Below, piece after piece: positions 26,401-34,402 of a stretch of 64,000 nt of DNA. The stretch is from contig CAWHKS010000015.1 of assembly GCA_963829955.1 (NCBI GenBank), positions 186,001 through 250,000 of the forward strand, given 5' to 3'. The translations under genes and the position numbers were made by a program. The notes below the pieces were generated by a model. The model ran no database searches. It saw nothing but the letters and a program-made list of their open reading frames with translations, and was not told where the DNA came from. Every line of letters begins with the position of its first letter. Position 1 is the stretch's first letter. The DNA comes from DASTFY01 sp963829955 (lineage in GTDB: Bacteria; Actinomycetota; Acidimicrobiia; Acidimicrobiales; Ilumatobacteraceae).

Positions 26401-26723
26401 GTGTCCGCGTCCGGTCCGACGAAGGCGACGCCGGCATCGATGCAACCGCGCGCCAGCTCCGGGTTCTCGGCCAGGAAGCCGTACCCCGGGTGCAAGCTGT
26501 CGCACCCGTTGTCCACGGCGGCCCGCACCACCTGATCGATGTCCAGGTAGGCAGCAGGTCCTGATCCCTTCAAGGGCACCACGCGGTCGGCCCTACGCAC
26601 GTGGAGCGCGTCGGCTTCGTCCTCGGCGTGGATGGCCACCGTCTGAACGCCGAGTTCCTGCGCTGCCCGCAGCACGCGGACGGCGATCTCGCCCCGGTTG
26701 GCGACCAGCACCCGTGTCAGCAT
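23466..26723 (-). CDS. single-chain biotin-dependent acyl-CoA carboxylase (BC-BCCP-CT fusion)
   Basis: This 1085-residue polypeptide carries all carboxylase activities. About residues 1-445 are biotin carboxylase (VLVANRGEIAVRVLRAAQELG; KAVAGGGGRGMR ATP loop; EVNARLQVEHTVTE). The biotinyl domain has VVLEAMKMEHEV, with the biotin Lys near 513. About 560-1085 is carboxyltransferase (CVVMSYDYTVLAGTQGYQNHRKKDR, GINSGRCFAGNAAILG, FLCDTPGMMVGPEAE). This size and order match the single-chain long-chain acyl-CoA carboxylases described from Mycobacterium avium and relatives. The ATG at 26723 starts the BC domain; upstream open frame belongs to the LLM gene in another frame. It is 22 bp after the LLM gene, one operon. 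Substrate length is not predictable from the sequence. Confidence 0.93.
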   Translation of the reverse strand: MLTRVLVANRGEIAVRVLRAAQELGVQTVAIHAEDEADALHVRRADRVVPLKGSGPAAYLDIDQVVRAAVDNGCDSLHPGYGFLAENPELARGCIDAGVAFVGPDADTLAALGDKLAARDLAIRCGLPVLEGTSRPMTDESARAFLAALGPGASVMVKAVAGGGGRGMRPVLEPDELAEALTQCRREALAAFGDDELYLERLLPGARHVEVQVLGDGTGAVSHLHTRDCSLQRRRQKLIELAPAPWLADDLRGELHDAAVRLAGELNYRGAGTIEFLVAPRLERGYVLLEVNARLQVEHTVTEEITGVDLVQAQLRIAAGATLAELGLSQDRIPPPRGMSVQARVNAETLQADGTAAPSTGTITVYEVPSGPGIRVDGAGWAGGQVSGRYDSLLAKVIAWSPEPDPAVVIARAGRAVQELRVEGVATNAALLAALLARPELAQAEVTTTFVDDHLVELVPAAATSAVAGAPTSHPDGTFDLVAPLTGTVGSVLPEAGELVAAGQPVVVLEAMKMEHEVIAPMSGQVHRVLAVRGETVVAGHVLMTFLPMDVDGPGAGMAHDVDLDHVRADLAAVVERHAVGQDEARPEAVARRRATGQRTARENIEDLCDAGTFVEYGPLVIAAQRRRRAVDDLIARTPADGLVAGVGTVNASLFGEERARCVVMSYDYTVLAGTQGYQNHRKKDRLFELAERSRLPVVFLTEGGGGRPGDTDVPSGVAGLDCMAFHLWGRLSGLVPLVGINSGRCFAGNAAILGCCDVVIATADSNIGMGGPAMIEGGGLGVYRPEEIGPMSVQVPSGVVDIAVADEAAAVAAAKLYLSYFQGSLPTWESADQRRLRTLIPENRLRVYDVRQVIGTLVDTGSALELRRGFGPGMVTTIARMAGRPIGIVANDPTHLGGAIDTDGSDKAARFMQLCDAFDLPLLFLCDTPGMMVGPEAERTGLVRHCSRLFVVGANLTVPFFTIVLRKMYGLGGQAMAGGSTKAPMFTVAWPTGEFGGMGLEGSVKLGYRNELAAVEDPAERDALFEQMVARAYEHGKAVNTASHFEIDDVIDPAESRRWIIRALRSVPPSPVRTGKKRPNIDTW

Positions 26724-26745
26724 CGAACGGAGCGGTTCGGCGGCT

Positions 26746-28101
26746 TCAGCCGGCGATGCCGAGCTGGTCGTCGCGCCGGCCCGCGGCGCGGTCGTCGGCG
26801 AAGCGATCGAGCCACGCCTGCATCTCCTCGCTGCCCGCGGCATCCGCCCACTGGCGGGGGATGGCAGGGAAGGAATAGTCGCCCAGGTCCCGCGGCTCGT
26901 ACTCCTTGCGGGCCAGCGCGGCCTCGACGAGCGGGGCGAGCCGGGCCGTCTTGGCCGCGGACGCCGTCTCGTCCCGGTCGAGGAACTCCGGCAGCACCTC
27001 GCGGCCGAACAGTTCGAGCGACTCCATGATGTCCTCGTGACGGTTGCGTCCGGCCTGCAGCACGAAGATGACCTGGTCGACGCCCGCCTCCTCGTAGCGC
27101 CGCAGGTACTCGCGGACCTGCGCCGGCGTCCCGATGGCGCCCCGCAGGCCGGTCGTGTCACCGGCGGCCACCTTGGCCCCCAGCCGCTCCTCCTTGACCG
27201 CTTGGGCGACCGCCTCGGGATCGAAGCCCTGCGCGGCTCGCCGCTGCTCGTACTCGCTCCACACGTCGGTGACACCGGGTCGGTGCTCGCCGAACACGTA
27301 GAAGTGACCGAGCGAGTAGCCGAAGAAGTTGGCCCCCTCGACGCCGCGGCGGATGGCCTCGTCCTCCTCGTGGTGCAGCATCATCGGGCTCACGCAGGCC
27401 ACCTGGGGGTTGACGCTCCAACCGACGGGCACGCACGACGACGCCAGCGTGCTCTCGTAGGCCTCGACCCAGGTGCGGGCCTCCTCGGGATCGATGAACG
27501 CGAACGTGAGCGCGCCCATACCTTTCTGAGCAGCGAGGAGGATCGTGTCCCGGCGGGAGCAGGCGACCCACAGCGGCGGGTGCGGCTTCTGGACCGGCTT
27601 GGGGACGACGTTGCGGGGCGGCATCTTGACGTACTCGCCGTCGACACCGGTGAACGGCTGCTCGACCATGCAGCGCAGCGCGACCTCCAGGCCTTCGAGC
27701 CACTGCTCGCGCTTCAGCGCGGGGTCGATGCCGAAGCCGGCCAGCTCCGCCTCGCTGGAGGATTCGCCCGAGCCGAACTCCACCCGCCCGTTCGACACCA
27801 GGTCGAGCATCGCCACCCGCTCGGCGGTGCGCGCCGGATGGTTGAAGTTGGGAGCGGTGAGGATGATGCCGTGACCGAGCCGGATGCGCTCCGTGCGCTG
27901 GCTGCAGGCGGCGAGGAACACCTCCGGCGCCGAGGAATGGCTGTACTCCTCGAGGAAGTGATGTTCCACCTCCCAGACGTACTGGATGCCGAGGCGGTCG
28001 GCGAGGGCCACCTGCTCGAGAGCGTCCTGGACGAGCCGCTGCTCGCTCTCGGCCTCCCAAGGCCGGCCCATCTGATGCTCATAGAAAATCCCGAACTTCA
28101 C
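26746..28101 (-). CDS. LLM-class flavin-dependent oxidoreductase (luciferase-like)
   Basis: This 451-residue luciferase-like monooxygenase starts with KFGIFYEHQMGRPW and shows IQYVWEVEHHFLEEYSHSSAPEVFLAACSQRT, IRLGHGIILTAPNFNHPARTAERVAMLDLVSNGRVEFGSGES and PPLWVACSRRDTILLAAQKGMG, all characteristic of the FMN/F420-dependent LLM family. GTG 28101 is chosen because conserved sequence begins there; the same frame stays open upstream through a repeat element but is not family-like. It is the first gene of the operon with the single-chain carboxylase and the MBL hydrolase. The structured 48-nt element at 28128-28175 lies in its leader. Confidence 0.92.
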   Translation of the reverse strand: MKFGIFYEHQMGRPWEAESEQRLVQDALEQVALADRLGIQYVWEVEHHFLEEYSHSSAPEVFLAACSQRTERIRLGHGIILTAPNFNHPARTAERVAMLDLVSNGRVEFGSGESSSEAELAGFGIDPALKREQWLEGLEVALRCMVEQPFTGVDGEYVKMPPRNVVPKPVQKPHPPLWVACSRRDTILLAAQKGMGALTFAFIDPEEARTWVEAYESTLASSCVPVGWSVNPQVACVSPMMLHHEEDEAIRRGVEGANFFGYSLGHFYVFGEHRPGVTDVWSEYEQRRAAQGFDPEAVAQAVKEERLGAKVAAGDTTGLRGAIGTPAQVREYLRRYEEAGVDQVIFVLQAGRNRHEDIMESLELFGREVLPEFLDRDETASAAKTARLAPLVEAALARKEYEPRDLGDYSFPAIPRQWADAAGSEEMQAWLDRFADDRAAGRRDDQLGIAG

Positions 28102-28127
28102 CGGGCCGATGTAACCACACGGCAAGA

Positions 28128-28175
28128 GCACCCCGCCGGGAGCAGAGCTTCCGGCGGGGACCCCGCGGGTCCCAC
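28128..28175 (-). promoter_or_regulatory. two-hairpin 48-nt element, copy 1, in the leader of the LLM-carboxylase operon
   Basis: On the minus strand this begins GTGGGACC and folds into two adjacent hairpins. The first is GGGACC-CGCGG-GGTCCC. The second is a 13-bp GC-rich stem (CCCCGCCGGAAGC with GCTCCCGGCGGGG) closed by a three-base loop. It ends 26 nt before the LLM start codon. A second copy of identical length, with 41 of 48 matching positions, precedes the deacetylase gene at 45246. The stem changes in hairpin one are compensatory, so a structured RNA or a dispersed repeat is likely. The role is unknown. Confidence 0.55.
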
Positions 28176-28228
28176 CACGGCGGTCGAAGTGCCTCGAACT
28201 GCCACCGCCAGGGGTTAGAACGGGTGCT

Positions 28229-28984
28229 GTGACGCGGCTGCGGCTGATCACCTGGAACCTGCACGGGTCGGCCAAGCCCCGTATCGACGCGGTGGTCGAA
28301 CTGCTGCAGGCCCACGAGCCCGACGTGCTCGCGCTCCAGGAGGTCCGGTCGGGGCAGGCGCGCCGCATCGCCGGCCTGTTGCGCTGGCGGCGCCCGGCAT
28401 GGTCGCTCAAGCACAACGCCTGGTGGCCGCTGTGGTGGCGGGGGGAGGGTCTGGCCGTCCTGTCGCGCCACAAGCTGGCCGTGCACCCGACCGTCGTGCT
28501 GACCCCGGGCGTGAGCAAGCGCAGCTACGAGCGGCGCATCCTCGTTCCGGCCGAGGTGGTGCTCGACGACGATCAGCGGGTGCTCCTCATCGACGCCCAC
28601 CTCTCCTCCGGCGGGACCGAGGAGGCGCGGCGATCCGAGCAGGCCGAACATCTCCTGCGCCTCCTGCCGGAGAGCCCGCCGTCCGTCGTCGCCGGCGACC
28701 TCAACGCCGATCCTGACCGCGCGCCCATTCGGAGCCTGGTGGATGCCGGCCTCGTCGACACATGGGCGGCCGCCGGGTCGGGTCCCGGGCACACGATCCC
28801 TGCCAACGCTCCCCGCCGGCGCATCGACTACGTCCTCGCCGGCCCCGGCGTGAGCGTGGTGGAGGCCGCCGTGCTGGACGACCTGGGGCCGGCGATGGCG
28901 GGACTCTCGGACCACCGGCCCGTCCTCGCCGTGCTGGACGTGCCGTCCGCCGGGCCGCCGCCACCGTCCGCCGAGCCCGGATAG
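28229..28984 (+). CDS. endonuclease/exonuclease/phosphatase family protein
   Basis: This 251-residue EEP-superfamily hydrolase has LRLITWNLHGSAKPRIDAVVELLQ with the first metal-site Asn, VLALQEVRS with the catalytic Glu, LLIDAHLSSGG, VVAGDLNADPD with the DxN pair, and LSDHRPVLAVL with the terminal Asp-His. All catalytic blocks are present, so it should be an active Mg-dependent phosphodiesterase (nucleic acid, phospholipid or inositol phosphate). GTG 28229 is the start. It is divergent from the LLM operon and 10 bp upstream of the 2OG oxygenase gene. Confidence 0.9.
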   Translation: MTRLRLITWNLHGSAKPRIDAVVELLQAHEPDVLALQEVRSGQARRIAGLLRWRRPAWSLKHNAWWPLWWRGEGLAVLSRHKLAVHPTVVLTPGVSKRSYERRILVPAEVVLDDDQRVLLIDAHLSSGGTEEARRSEQAEHLLRLLPESPPSVVAGDLNADPDRAPIRSLVDAGLVDTWAAAGSGPGHTIPANAPRRRIDYVLAGPGVSVVEAAVLDDLGPAMAGLSDHRPVLAVLDVPSAGPPPPSAEPG

Positions 28985-28994
28985 CGTTCGGCTC

Positions 28995-29966
28995 GTGGCC
29001 GACGAGATCCTGGATGTGGACCTGCTGAGCTTCGAGCAGGGCGACGCACCCGCCCGCCGCGCGGTCGTGGACGGCGTGCGCCGCAGCCTGCAGACCGGCT
29101 TCGTCTATACGAGCCATGACCTGTCCGAGGACCTCCTCGATCAGGCCTACGACATGCTGGCCGAGTTCTTCTCCCGCCCGACCGACGAGAAGCTGAAGTA
29201 CGTGGCGCCGGGTTCGCACGGGCAGACGGGGTACACGGGCCTCCTCGTGGAGACCGCGGCGTCCTCGGACGTGCCCGACTGGAAGGAGATGCTCAACTGG
29301 GGCCGCGAGGCGCCTGACGGTCATCCGCTGCGCACCCGCTTCCCCCACCGCTACGGCCCGCAGGTGCTGCCAGAAGGAGCCGTGCCCGGCATCTCGGACG
29401 TGCTCAACCAGTTCCACGACCGCATCGCCGACCTGCAACGCCGTTTCCTGCGCATCATCGCCGTCGCCGTCGGGTGCCACGAGAACTTCTTCGACGCCAT
29501 GCTCCGCCACGGTCCGCACCTGACCCGCGCCATCCACTACCCGGCGATGGACCTCGCTCCGGACCAGGGCCATGTCTGGGCCGGCTCCCATGGTGACATC
29601 AACCTCATCACCGCACTCCCCCGGGCCAGCGCCCCTGGCCTGCAGGTGGAGACCGCCAGCGGCTGGGTGGACGCGGTGGCCCCCGAGGGGCAGGTCATCA
29701 TCAACACCGGGATGATGCTGGAGCAGCTCACCAACGGGGAGATCCCGACCGGCATCCACCGCGTCGTCGCCGCGCCCGGGCAGGGCGGCGAGCGCTACAG
29801 CGTGGTCCAGTTCTGCCATCCCACGCCGTGGACCGTCCTCTCGCCGGTGCCGTCGTGCGTCTCGCCGGAGCGGCCTCAGCGCTACGGCGCCATCCCTGCC
29901 GGCGACCGCCTGGACGAGGTGCTCTGGGAGATCAACCTGGTCGAGGACGGCCGCCGGGTCAACTGA
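28995..29966 (+). CDS. 2-oxoglutarate/Fe(II) oxygenase of the isopenicillin N synthase family
   Basis: This 323-residue non-haem iron oxygenase has an N-terminal DIOX-like region (RSLQTGFVYTSHDLSEDLLDQAYDMLAEFF). The iron ligands are in GSHGDINLITALP (His-x-Asp near residue 198) and GIHRVVAAP (His near 255), and the 2-oxoglutarate-binding Arg is in GERYSVVQF. Length fits the family. It oxidises a small molecule not identifiable here. Probably co-transcribed with the EEP gene upstream (10-bp gap). It is convergent with the decarboxylase, 21 bp apart. Confidence 0.9.
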   Translation: MADEILDVDLLSFEQGDAPARRAVVDGVRRSLQTGFVYTSHDLSEDLLDQAYDMLAEFFSRPTDEKLKYVAPGSHGQTGYTGLLVETAASSDVPDWKEMLNWGREAPDGHPLRTRFPHRYGPQVLPEGAVPGISDVLNQFHDRIADLQRRFLRIIAVAVGCHENFFDAMLRHGPHLTRAIHYPAMDLAPDQGHVWAGSHGDINLITALPRASAPGLQVETASGWVDAVAPEGQVIINTGMMLEQLTNGEIPTGIHRVVAAPGQGGERYSVVQFCHPTPWTVLSPVPSCVSPERPQRYGAIPAGDRLDEVLWEINLVEDGRRVN

Positions 29967-29987
29967 CCGACGGCGGGGCCCCACCGA

Positions 29988-31327
29988 TCACCTGAGCCGG
30001 CCGACGATCTCCTCGACCACCTCGGTCCCGGTCTCCGGGTGGAGGAAGACCAGTCGCCCCAGCGTCTCACCCTTCCAGCGCGTCGGCGTCACGAACGCCA
30101 CGCCGTCCTCCAGGAGCTGACGCGACCAGCGGTACCAGTCCGTCTCGGTCCAACCGTGCCTCCTGAACAGGACCACCGACAGCGTGGGCTCCATCACGAG
30201 CTCGACCGGTGGGCCCAGCGAACGGACGCGGTCGGCCGTCCAGCGGGCGAGGTCGAGTCCCACCTCGACCGCCCGGCGGTACGCCGCCACGCCGTGCGCG
30301 GCGAGCGAGAACCACACCGGTAGCCCGCGGGTCCTCCGCGTGAGGTGGAAGGCGAGGTCGGCCGGGTTCCACGCGCCGTCGACGTGGAGCGCGTCGAGGT
30401 AGGGCGCGTCCTGCGTGTGTACAGCGCGGGCCGCGTCCGGATCGCGATAGAGCAGCGCGGCAGCAGTCGAGCGGCCCGAACAGCCACTTGTGCGGATCGA
30501 CGATCAGTGAGTCGGCCGCTTCGATCCCGGCGAAGCACGGCCGGACCGCCGGTGCGAGCAGCGCGGCCAGGCCGTAGGCACCGTCGACGTGGAGCCAGGA
30601 TCCGTGCTCGGCGCATACCTCGGCCAGGCCGGAAAGGTCATCGACGAGACCGGCGTTGGTCGAGCCCGCCGACGCGACGACCGCGCATACGCCCTGAGGG
30701 TGCCCGGCGAGGGCGGCCTGCAGCGCGGCACCGGTGAAGACACCGTCCGCGGCTGTCGGCACCACGAGCGCCCGCAGACCCAGGAGGGTCAGCGCGTTGG
30801 CCACGGACGAGTGCGCGGTGTCCGCCACCGCCACCGACCGCTCCCCTGCGTCGGCCCGGCCGCCGCCCTCGCGGGCCACGGCCAGCGCGCTCGAGGTTCC
30901 CCGCCGAGCCCCCACTCACGAAGCACCCTCCGGCCGACGACGGCAGACCGGCCAGGTCGGCCAGGAAGCGGAGCACTTCGTTCTCGGCGTGGACCGCACC
31001 TGCGGCCTCCAGCCAGCTCTCCCCCGAGAACGACGACGCGCTGACCACGGCGTCGAAGAGCGCGCTGGCCGCCGTCGGTGCGGCCGGGATGAAGGCCAGG
31101 AAGCGGGGGCTGTCGAGGGCCACCGTGGCCGGGGCGATGGTGGTGTCGAAGCGCCGGAAGGCCTCGGCGACGCCCAGGCCGCCCTCGGTGATCGTCTCCC
31201 CCAGCTCGGCGGCCAGCGCTTCGGGGGTGGCCGTGGCCCCGAGTGCCGGGCCCTCGGCCAGGCGGTCGGCCACGAAGCGTTGGGCCAGCGCCACCACGAG
31301 GCGGGCGTCGTCGTCGAAGTGGTGCAT
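29988..31327 (-). pseudogene. PLP-dependent group II decarboxylase, two frame disruptions
   Basis: Three frames together give one ~445-residue aromatic-L-amino-acid/diaminobutyrate-type decarboxylase. The first part (ATG 31327; FLAFIPAAPTAASALFDAVV, GCFVSGGSAGNL) breaks near 30891-30894. The second (SALAVAREGGGRADAGERSV, SWLHVDGAYG, the PLP-lysine motif DPHKWLFGPLDC) breaks near 30458-30461. The third (LLYRDPDAARAVHTQDAPYLD, FHLTRRTRGLPVWFSLAAHG) runs to the stop at 29988. Each break needs removal of one base. All motifs and the full length are retained, which favours recent inactivation or sequencing error over an old pseudogene. The likely activity is decarboxylation of an L-amino acid. Confidence 0.8.
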
Positions 31328-31399
31328 CGGCCGAGCGTACGGGCCGGCACCGGACGCACTGGCGGCGAAAGATGCAGTACAGACCTCTACGCTGGGACC

Positions 31400-32143
31400 G
31401 TGACGGCGCGCATCATCATCCCCGGGCGCCTGGCCCGCGCCGGGGTGGCGAGCCGGCACCCGGTGGCCTATGCGGGCGTCAAGTTCCTGGAGGCGGTGCA
31501 CCGAGCGGACGGTGAACCCCTGGTCGTGGCGCCCAGGGAGCTCAACGAGGAGGCGGCCCGGCGGCTGCTCGGTCACGCCGACGGGCTCCTGCTGATCGGC
31601 GGCCCGGACGTCAACGCGGACCTGTACGGCTCCCGCCAGGGCCCGCACGACTACCCGGCGCCCAAGATCGAGGACCGCTTCGAGATCGCCCTCGTGCAGA
31701 TCGCCATCAAGATGCAGGTCCCCACGGTGGCCATCTGCCGCGGCATGCAGGTGGTCAATGTGGCGCTCGGGGGCACGCTCCAGCAGCACATCACCGGGAC
31801 GGACCTGCAGGCCCATTCGGCGCCCGGGTTCCCGAAGCCCCCGGCGGGGACCATCGGACCGCTCAACGAGATCACGCTGTCCCCCGACTCCCGCCTCGCC
31901 CGGGTGTTCGACGCCACGGTGCTGCACGGCGCCTGCTCGCACCACCAGGCCATCGACCGGCTCGGCGACGGGCTCCACGTCGTGGGGACGACCGCCGACG
32001 GGACCATCGAAGCCTTCGAGCACGACCGCGCGCCGCTCGTGGCGGTCCAGTGGCATCCGGAGGACACCGCGGCCCAGGATCCGCGCCAGCAGCGCATCTT
32101 CGACGTGCTCGTCGAGAAGGCGCTGGCCCAGACCGCGCTGTAG
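31400..32143 (+). CDS. gamma-glutamyl-gamma-aminobutyrate hydrolase family protein (class I glutamine amidotransferase-like)
   Basis: This 247-residue PuuD-type hydrolase has GLLLIGGPDVNADLYG, the nucleophile Cys in PTVAICRGMQVVNVALGGTL, a substrate-loop CSHHQAIDRLG and the catalytic His in VAVQWHPED. GTG 31400 begins at the first conserved strand. PuuD enzymes release GABA from gamma-glutamyl-GABA in putrescine catabolism. With a decarboxylase gene divergent upstream, amine metabolism is plausible, but other gamma-glutamyl conjugates fit as well. Confidence 0.9.
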   Translation: MTARIIIPGRLARAGVASRHPVAYAGVKFLEAVHRADGEPLVVAPRELNEEAARRLLGHADGLLLIGGPDVNADLYGSRQGPHDYPAPKIEDRFEIALVQIAIKMQVPTVAICRGMQVVNVALGGTLQQHITGTDLQAHSAPGFPKPPAGTIGPLNEITLSPDSRLARVFDATVLHGACSHHQAIDRLGDGLHVVGTTADGTIEAFEHDRAPLVAVQWHPEDTAAQDPRQQRIFDVLVEKALAQTAL

Positions 32144-32149
32144 GCGCGG

Positions 32150-32923
32150 CTAGTCCGGCGTCGTGTACGCCGCGGTGATGCCGCCGTCGATGATCAATGA
32201 CTGTCCGGTCATCCACGCCGACTCATCGGAGGCGAGGAAGAGCGCGCCGTTCGCGATCTCGAGCGGCTCCCCGAACCTCCCCATGGGGATGTGCACGAGG
32301 CGGCGCTGGCGGCGGGCGTCGTCGGACAGGAACTTGGCCAGCATCGGCGTCATGATCGGCCCGGGACACAGCGCGTTGGCGCGCACCCCGCGGCGGGCGT
32401 AGACGACCGCGATCTCCCGCGTCATCGCCAGGACTGCGCCCTTCGAGGCCGTGTAGGCGATCTGCGGCGTGGCGGCACCCATGTGGGCGACGAACGACGC
32501 CACGTTGATGATCGACCCACCCCCGCTGGCCAGCAGGGCCGGGATCCCGTGCCGGCATCCGAGCAGCACGCCCTTGACGTTGATGTCCATGGTCCGCTCG
32601 TAGACCTCGAGAGGCGTCGTGACGGGGTCGTCGTCGTCATCGAGCATCACGCCGGCGTTGTTGTAAAGCACGTGCAGGCCGCCGTAGGTGTCCACGGCCG
32701 CGGCGACCGCCTGCTGGACCTGGTCTTCGTCCGTGACGTCGCACACGACGGCCATGGCTGCGCCGCCGGCCGTCGCGATGGCGTCCACCGTCTCGCCGCC
32801 GTCGACGGTGTCGGCGATGACCAACGTCGCGCCCTCCGCCGCGAACCGCTCCGCCGCCACCCGACCCAGCCCTGCCGCCGCACCGGTGATGAGCGCGACC
32901 TTCCCTTCCAGCCGTCCTGACAC
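32150..32923 (-). CDS. SDR family oxidoreductase
   Basis: This 257-residue classical short-chain dehydrogenase has the cofactor motif TGAAAGLG (residues 14-21), an Asp after strand two (VIADTVD) suggesting NAD preference, NNAG, catalytic Tyr-Lys in YTASKGA, and PGPIMTPML. The substrate is unknown. It is last in a leftward cluster with CarD and the YihY-like gene (gaps of 10-11 bp). Confidence 0.9.
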   Translation of the reverse strand: MSGRLEGKVALITGAAAGLGRVAAERFAAEGATLVIADTVDGGETVDAIATAGGAAMAVVCDVTDEDQVQQAVAAAVDTYGGLHVLYNNAGVMLDDDDDPVTTPLEVYERTMDINVKGVLLGCRHGIPALLASGGGSIINVASFVAHMGAATPQIAYTASKGAVLAMTREIAVVYARRGVRANALCPGPIMTPMLAKFLSDDARRQRRLVHIPMGRFGEPLEIANGALFLASDESAWMTGQSLIIDGGITAAYTTPD

Positions 32924-32934
32924 GGCGGGCGACG

Positions 32935-33819
32935 CTACTGCGCCGGCGCGGGCTCACCCGGCCTGACAGGCGCTGGCCCCTGCAGGTCACCGGCCGAGGG
33001 ATCCTCGACGATCGTGTTGAGCTCGGCGGCCCAGAGGATCAGCCGCACCTGGATGTTGATCCACGTGAGCAGGCCGATCACGACCGCGAACGCGCCGTAG
33101 ACGTCGCTGGCGCCCTTCACCACGTAGCGCACGAAGTACGCGCCGACCGTCTGCAGGATCGTCCACCCGACGGCGCCGACGATCGCTCCCGGCAGGTGGA
33201 CCCGCCACCTCCGTCGAGCCGGGCCGAGATACCGGAAGATCAGGAGGATCACGCCGGTGTTGAGAGCGAGGGTGACGACGAGCGACACGGGCTTCACCAG
33301 GCCGGGCAGGATGCTGACCGCGGCGAGGAGCGAGCCGACGATGGTTGTGACGAGGATCGCGCCCCCCAGGATCGCCATGGTCGCGAAGGCCCGCAGCCGG
33401 CTCTTGACGAGGCTCTCCGGTGCGACCGCGGGTCCCTCCCACACGACCCGCATGGCGTGCTCGAAGGACTCGAACGTGTGCGAGCCGGCCCACAGCGCGA
33501 GCACGACGCCGATGAACGCGGCCGTTCCCCTCCCCTCCGGGCTGCCGAGGTTGCCGACGATGTCGCTGCCGACCACCGGGAACTGGCCGAGCACCGAGTC
33601 CACGATCTCCTCGCTCCTCCTCTCGTCGAACGCCGCCTGGATGATCGCCACGAACACCATGAGCAGCGGGAACAGCGCGAAGAAGGCGTAGTAGGTGATC
33701 TCGGCCGCCAACCGGCGCTCGCCGTCCAGCTTGGCCTTGGTGACCGCTCGCCACAGGCCGTCGACGAACCGTGAGCGCTCCCGCATCCGCGTCAGCTTGG
33801 AGCCTGCCTGGCCCGGCAT
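32935..33819 (-). CDS. YihY/BrkB family inner-membrane protein
   Basis: This 294-residue protein has about six membrane helices. The family pattern is clear: EITYYAFFALFPLLMVFVAII at the start, LWAGSHTFESFEHAMRVVW, GAIVGAVGWTILQTVGAYFVRYV, and DVYGAFAVVIGLLTWINIQVRLILWAAELN near the end. YihY proteins are widespread with no settled function (once miscalled ribonuclease BN). Basic N-terminus, Pro-rich C-tail. It follows CarD by 10 bp. Confidence 0.92.
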   Translation of the reverse strand: MPGQAGSKLTRMRERSRFVDGLWRAVTKAKLDGERRLAAEITYYAFFALFPLLMVFVAIIQAAFDERRSEEIVDSVLGQFPVVGSDIVGNLGSPEGRGTAAFIGVVLALWAGSHTFESFEHAMRVVWEGPAVAPESLVKSRLRAFATMAILGGAILVTTIVGSLLAAVSILPGLVKPVSLVVTLALNTGVILLIFRYLGPARRRWRVHLPGAIVGAVGWTILQTVGAYFVRYVVKGASDVYGAFAVVIGLLTWINIQVRLILWAAELNTIVEDPSAGDLQGPAPVRPGEPAPAQ

Positions 33820-33829
33820 GGCTTCGACC

Positions 33830-34402
33830 CTAACGGTGGCCGGCCCGGCCCCGTCCCCGTCGGCGGGCGGTCAGGCGCCCTTCTTGGCCGCCGCGGCTCT
33901 GCTTGGGCGGGCGGAGGACACCCTTGGCCAGCGCGTCGTCGAGGTACTGCTCGGCTGCTTCGGTGCTCACCTTCAGCGCCGGCGCAATCTCCGAGACCAG
34001 GTTGATGCGGGCCCGCTCGTACATCGTCCGCTCGGCGGCCGACAGCGCCGCATCGCGGTTACGGGCGGCCAGGTTCCGCACCACCTCGGCCACCTGGTAC
34101 ACGTCGCCAGACTTCAGCTTCTCCTGGTGGTTCTTGAAGCGGCGCGACCAGTTCGACGGCACCCGGGGATCGGGCTTGGACAGCACCGAGACCAGGTCCT
34201 CCAGCTCGTCGGCCGACACGGGCGGGCGTACGCCGACCTCCTCGGTCTTGTCGAGCGGCACGGAGAGCGTCATCTCGCCGATGACCGAGCGCAGGACCAG
34301 GTATTCCTTTGTCTCACCGAACATGGTCTTCTTCTGCGTCCCCTGCACGATGCACGCGCCGTGCTGGGGGTAGATGACCGTTTCACCCTTCTTGAACTTC
34401 AC
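33830..34402 (-). CDS. carD: CarD family transcriptional regulator
   Basis: The product has an N-terminal RNA-polymerase-interacting domain (VKFKKGETVIYPQHGACIVQG, YLVLRSVIGEMTLSVPLDKTEEVGVRPP) and a C-terminal helical DNA-binding domain (WSRRFKNHQEKLKSGDVYQVAEVVRNLAARN, SEIAPALKVSTEAAEQYLDDAL). CarD binds the beta subunit and stabilises open complexes, often at rRNA promoters. GTG 34402 begins at the conserved strand. The last residues as read (Arg/Gly-rich) may be out of frame. Dropping one C of the CCC at 33905-33907 gives an RAAAAKKGA tail ending at 33871. It is first in a cluster with the YihY-like gene and the SDR. Confidence 0.93.
   Translation of the reverse strand: MKFKKGETVIYPQHGACIVQGTQKKTMFGETKEYLVLRSVIGEMTLSVPLDKTEEVGVRPPVSADELEDLVSVLSKPDPRVPSNWSRRFKNHQEKLKSGDVYQVAEVVRNLAARNRDAALSAAERTMYERARINLVSEIAPALKVSTEAAEQYLDDALAKGVLRPPKQSRGGQEGRLTARRRGRGRAGHR

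Noticed and set aside
28102..28518. Longer N-terminus of the LLM oxidoreductase through the repeat element
   Set aside because: The family N-terminus KFGIFYEH starts at 28101, and the extension overlaps the divergent nuclease gene in antisense.
29971..29986. CGGCGGGGCCCCACCG palindrome as a bidirectional terminator between the 2OG oxygenase and the decarboxylase
   Set aside because: It has a mismatch, no room for a loop without opening the stem, and no T-run on either side.
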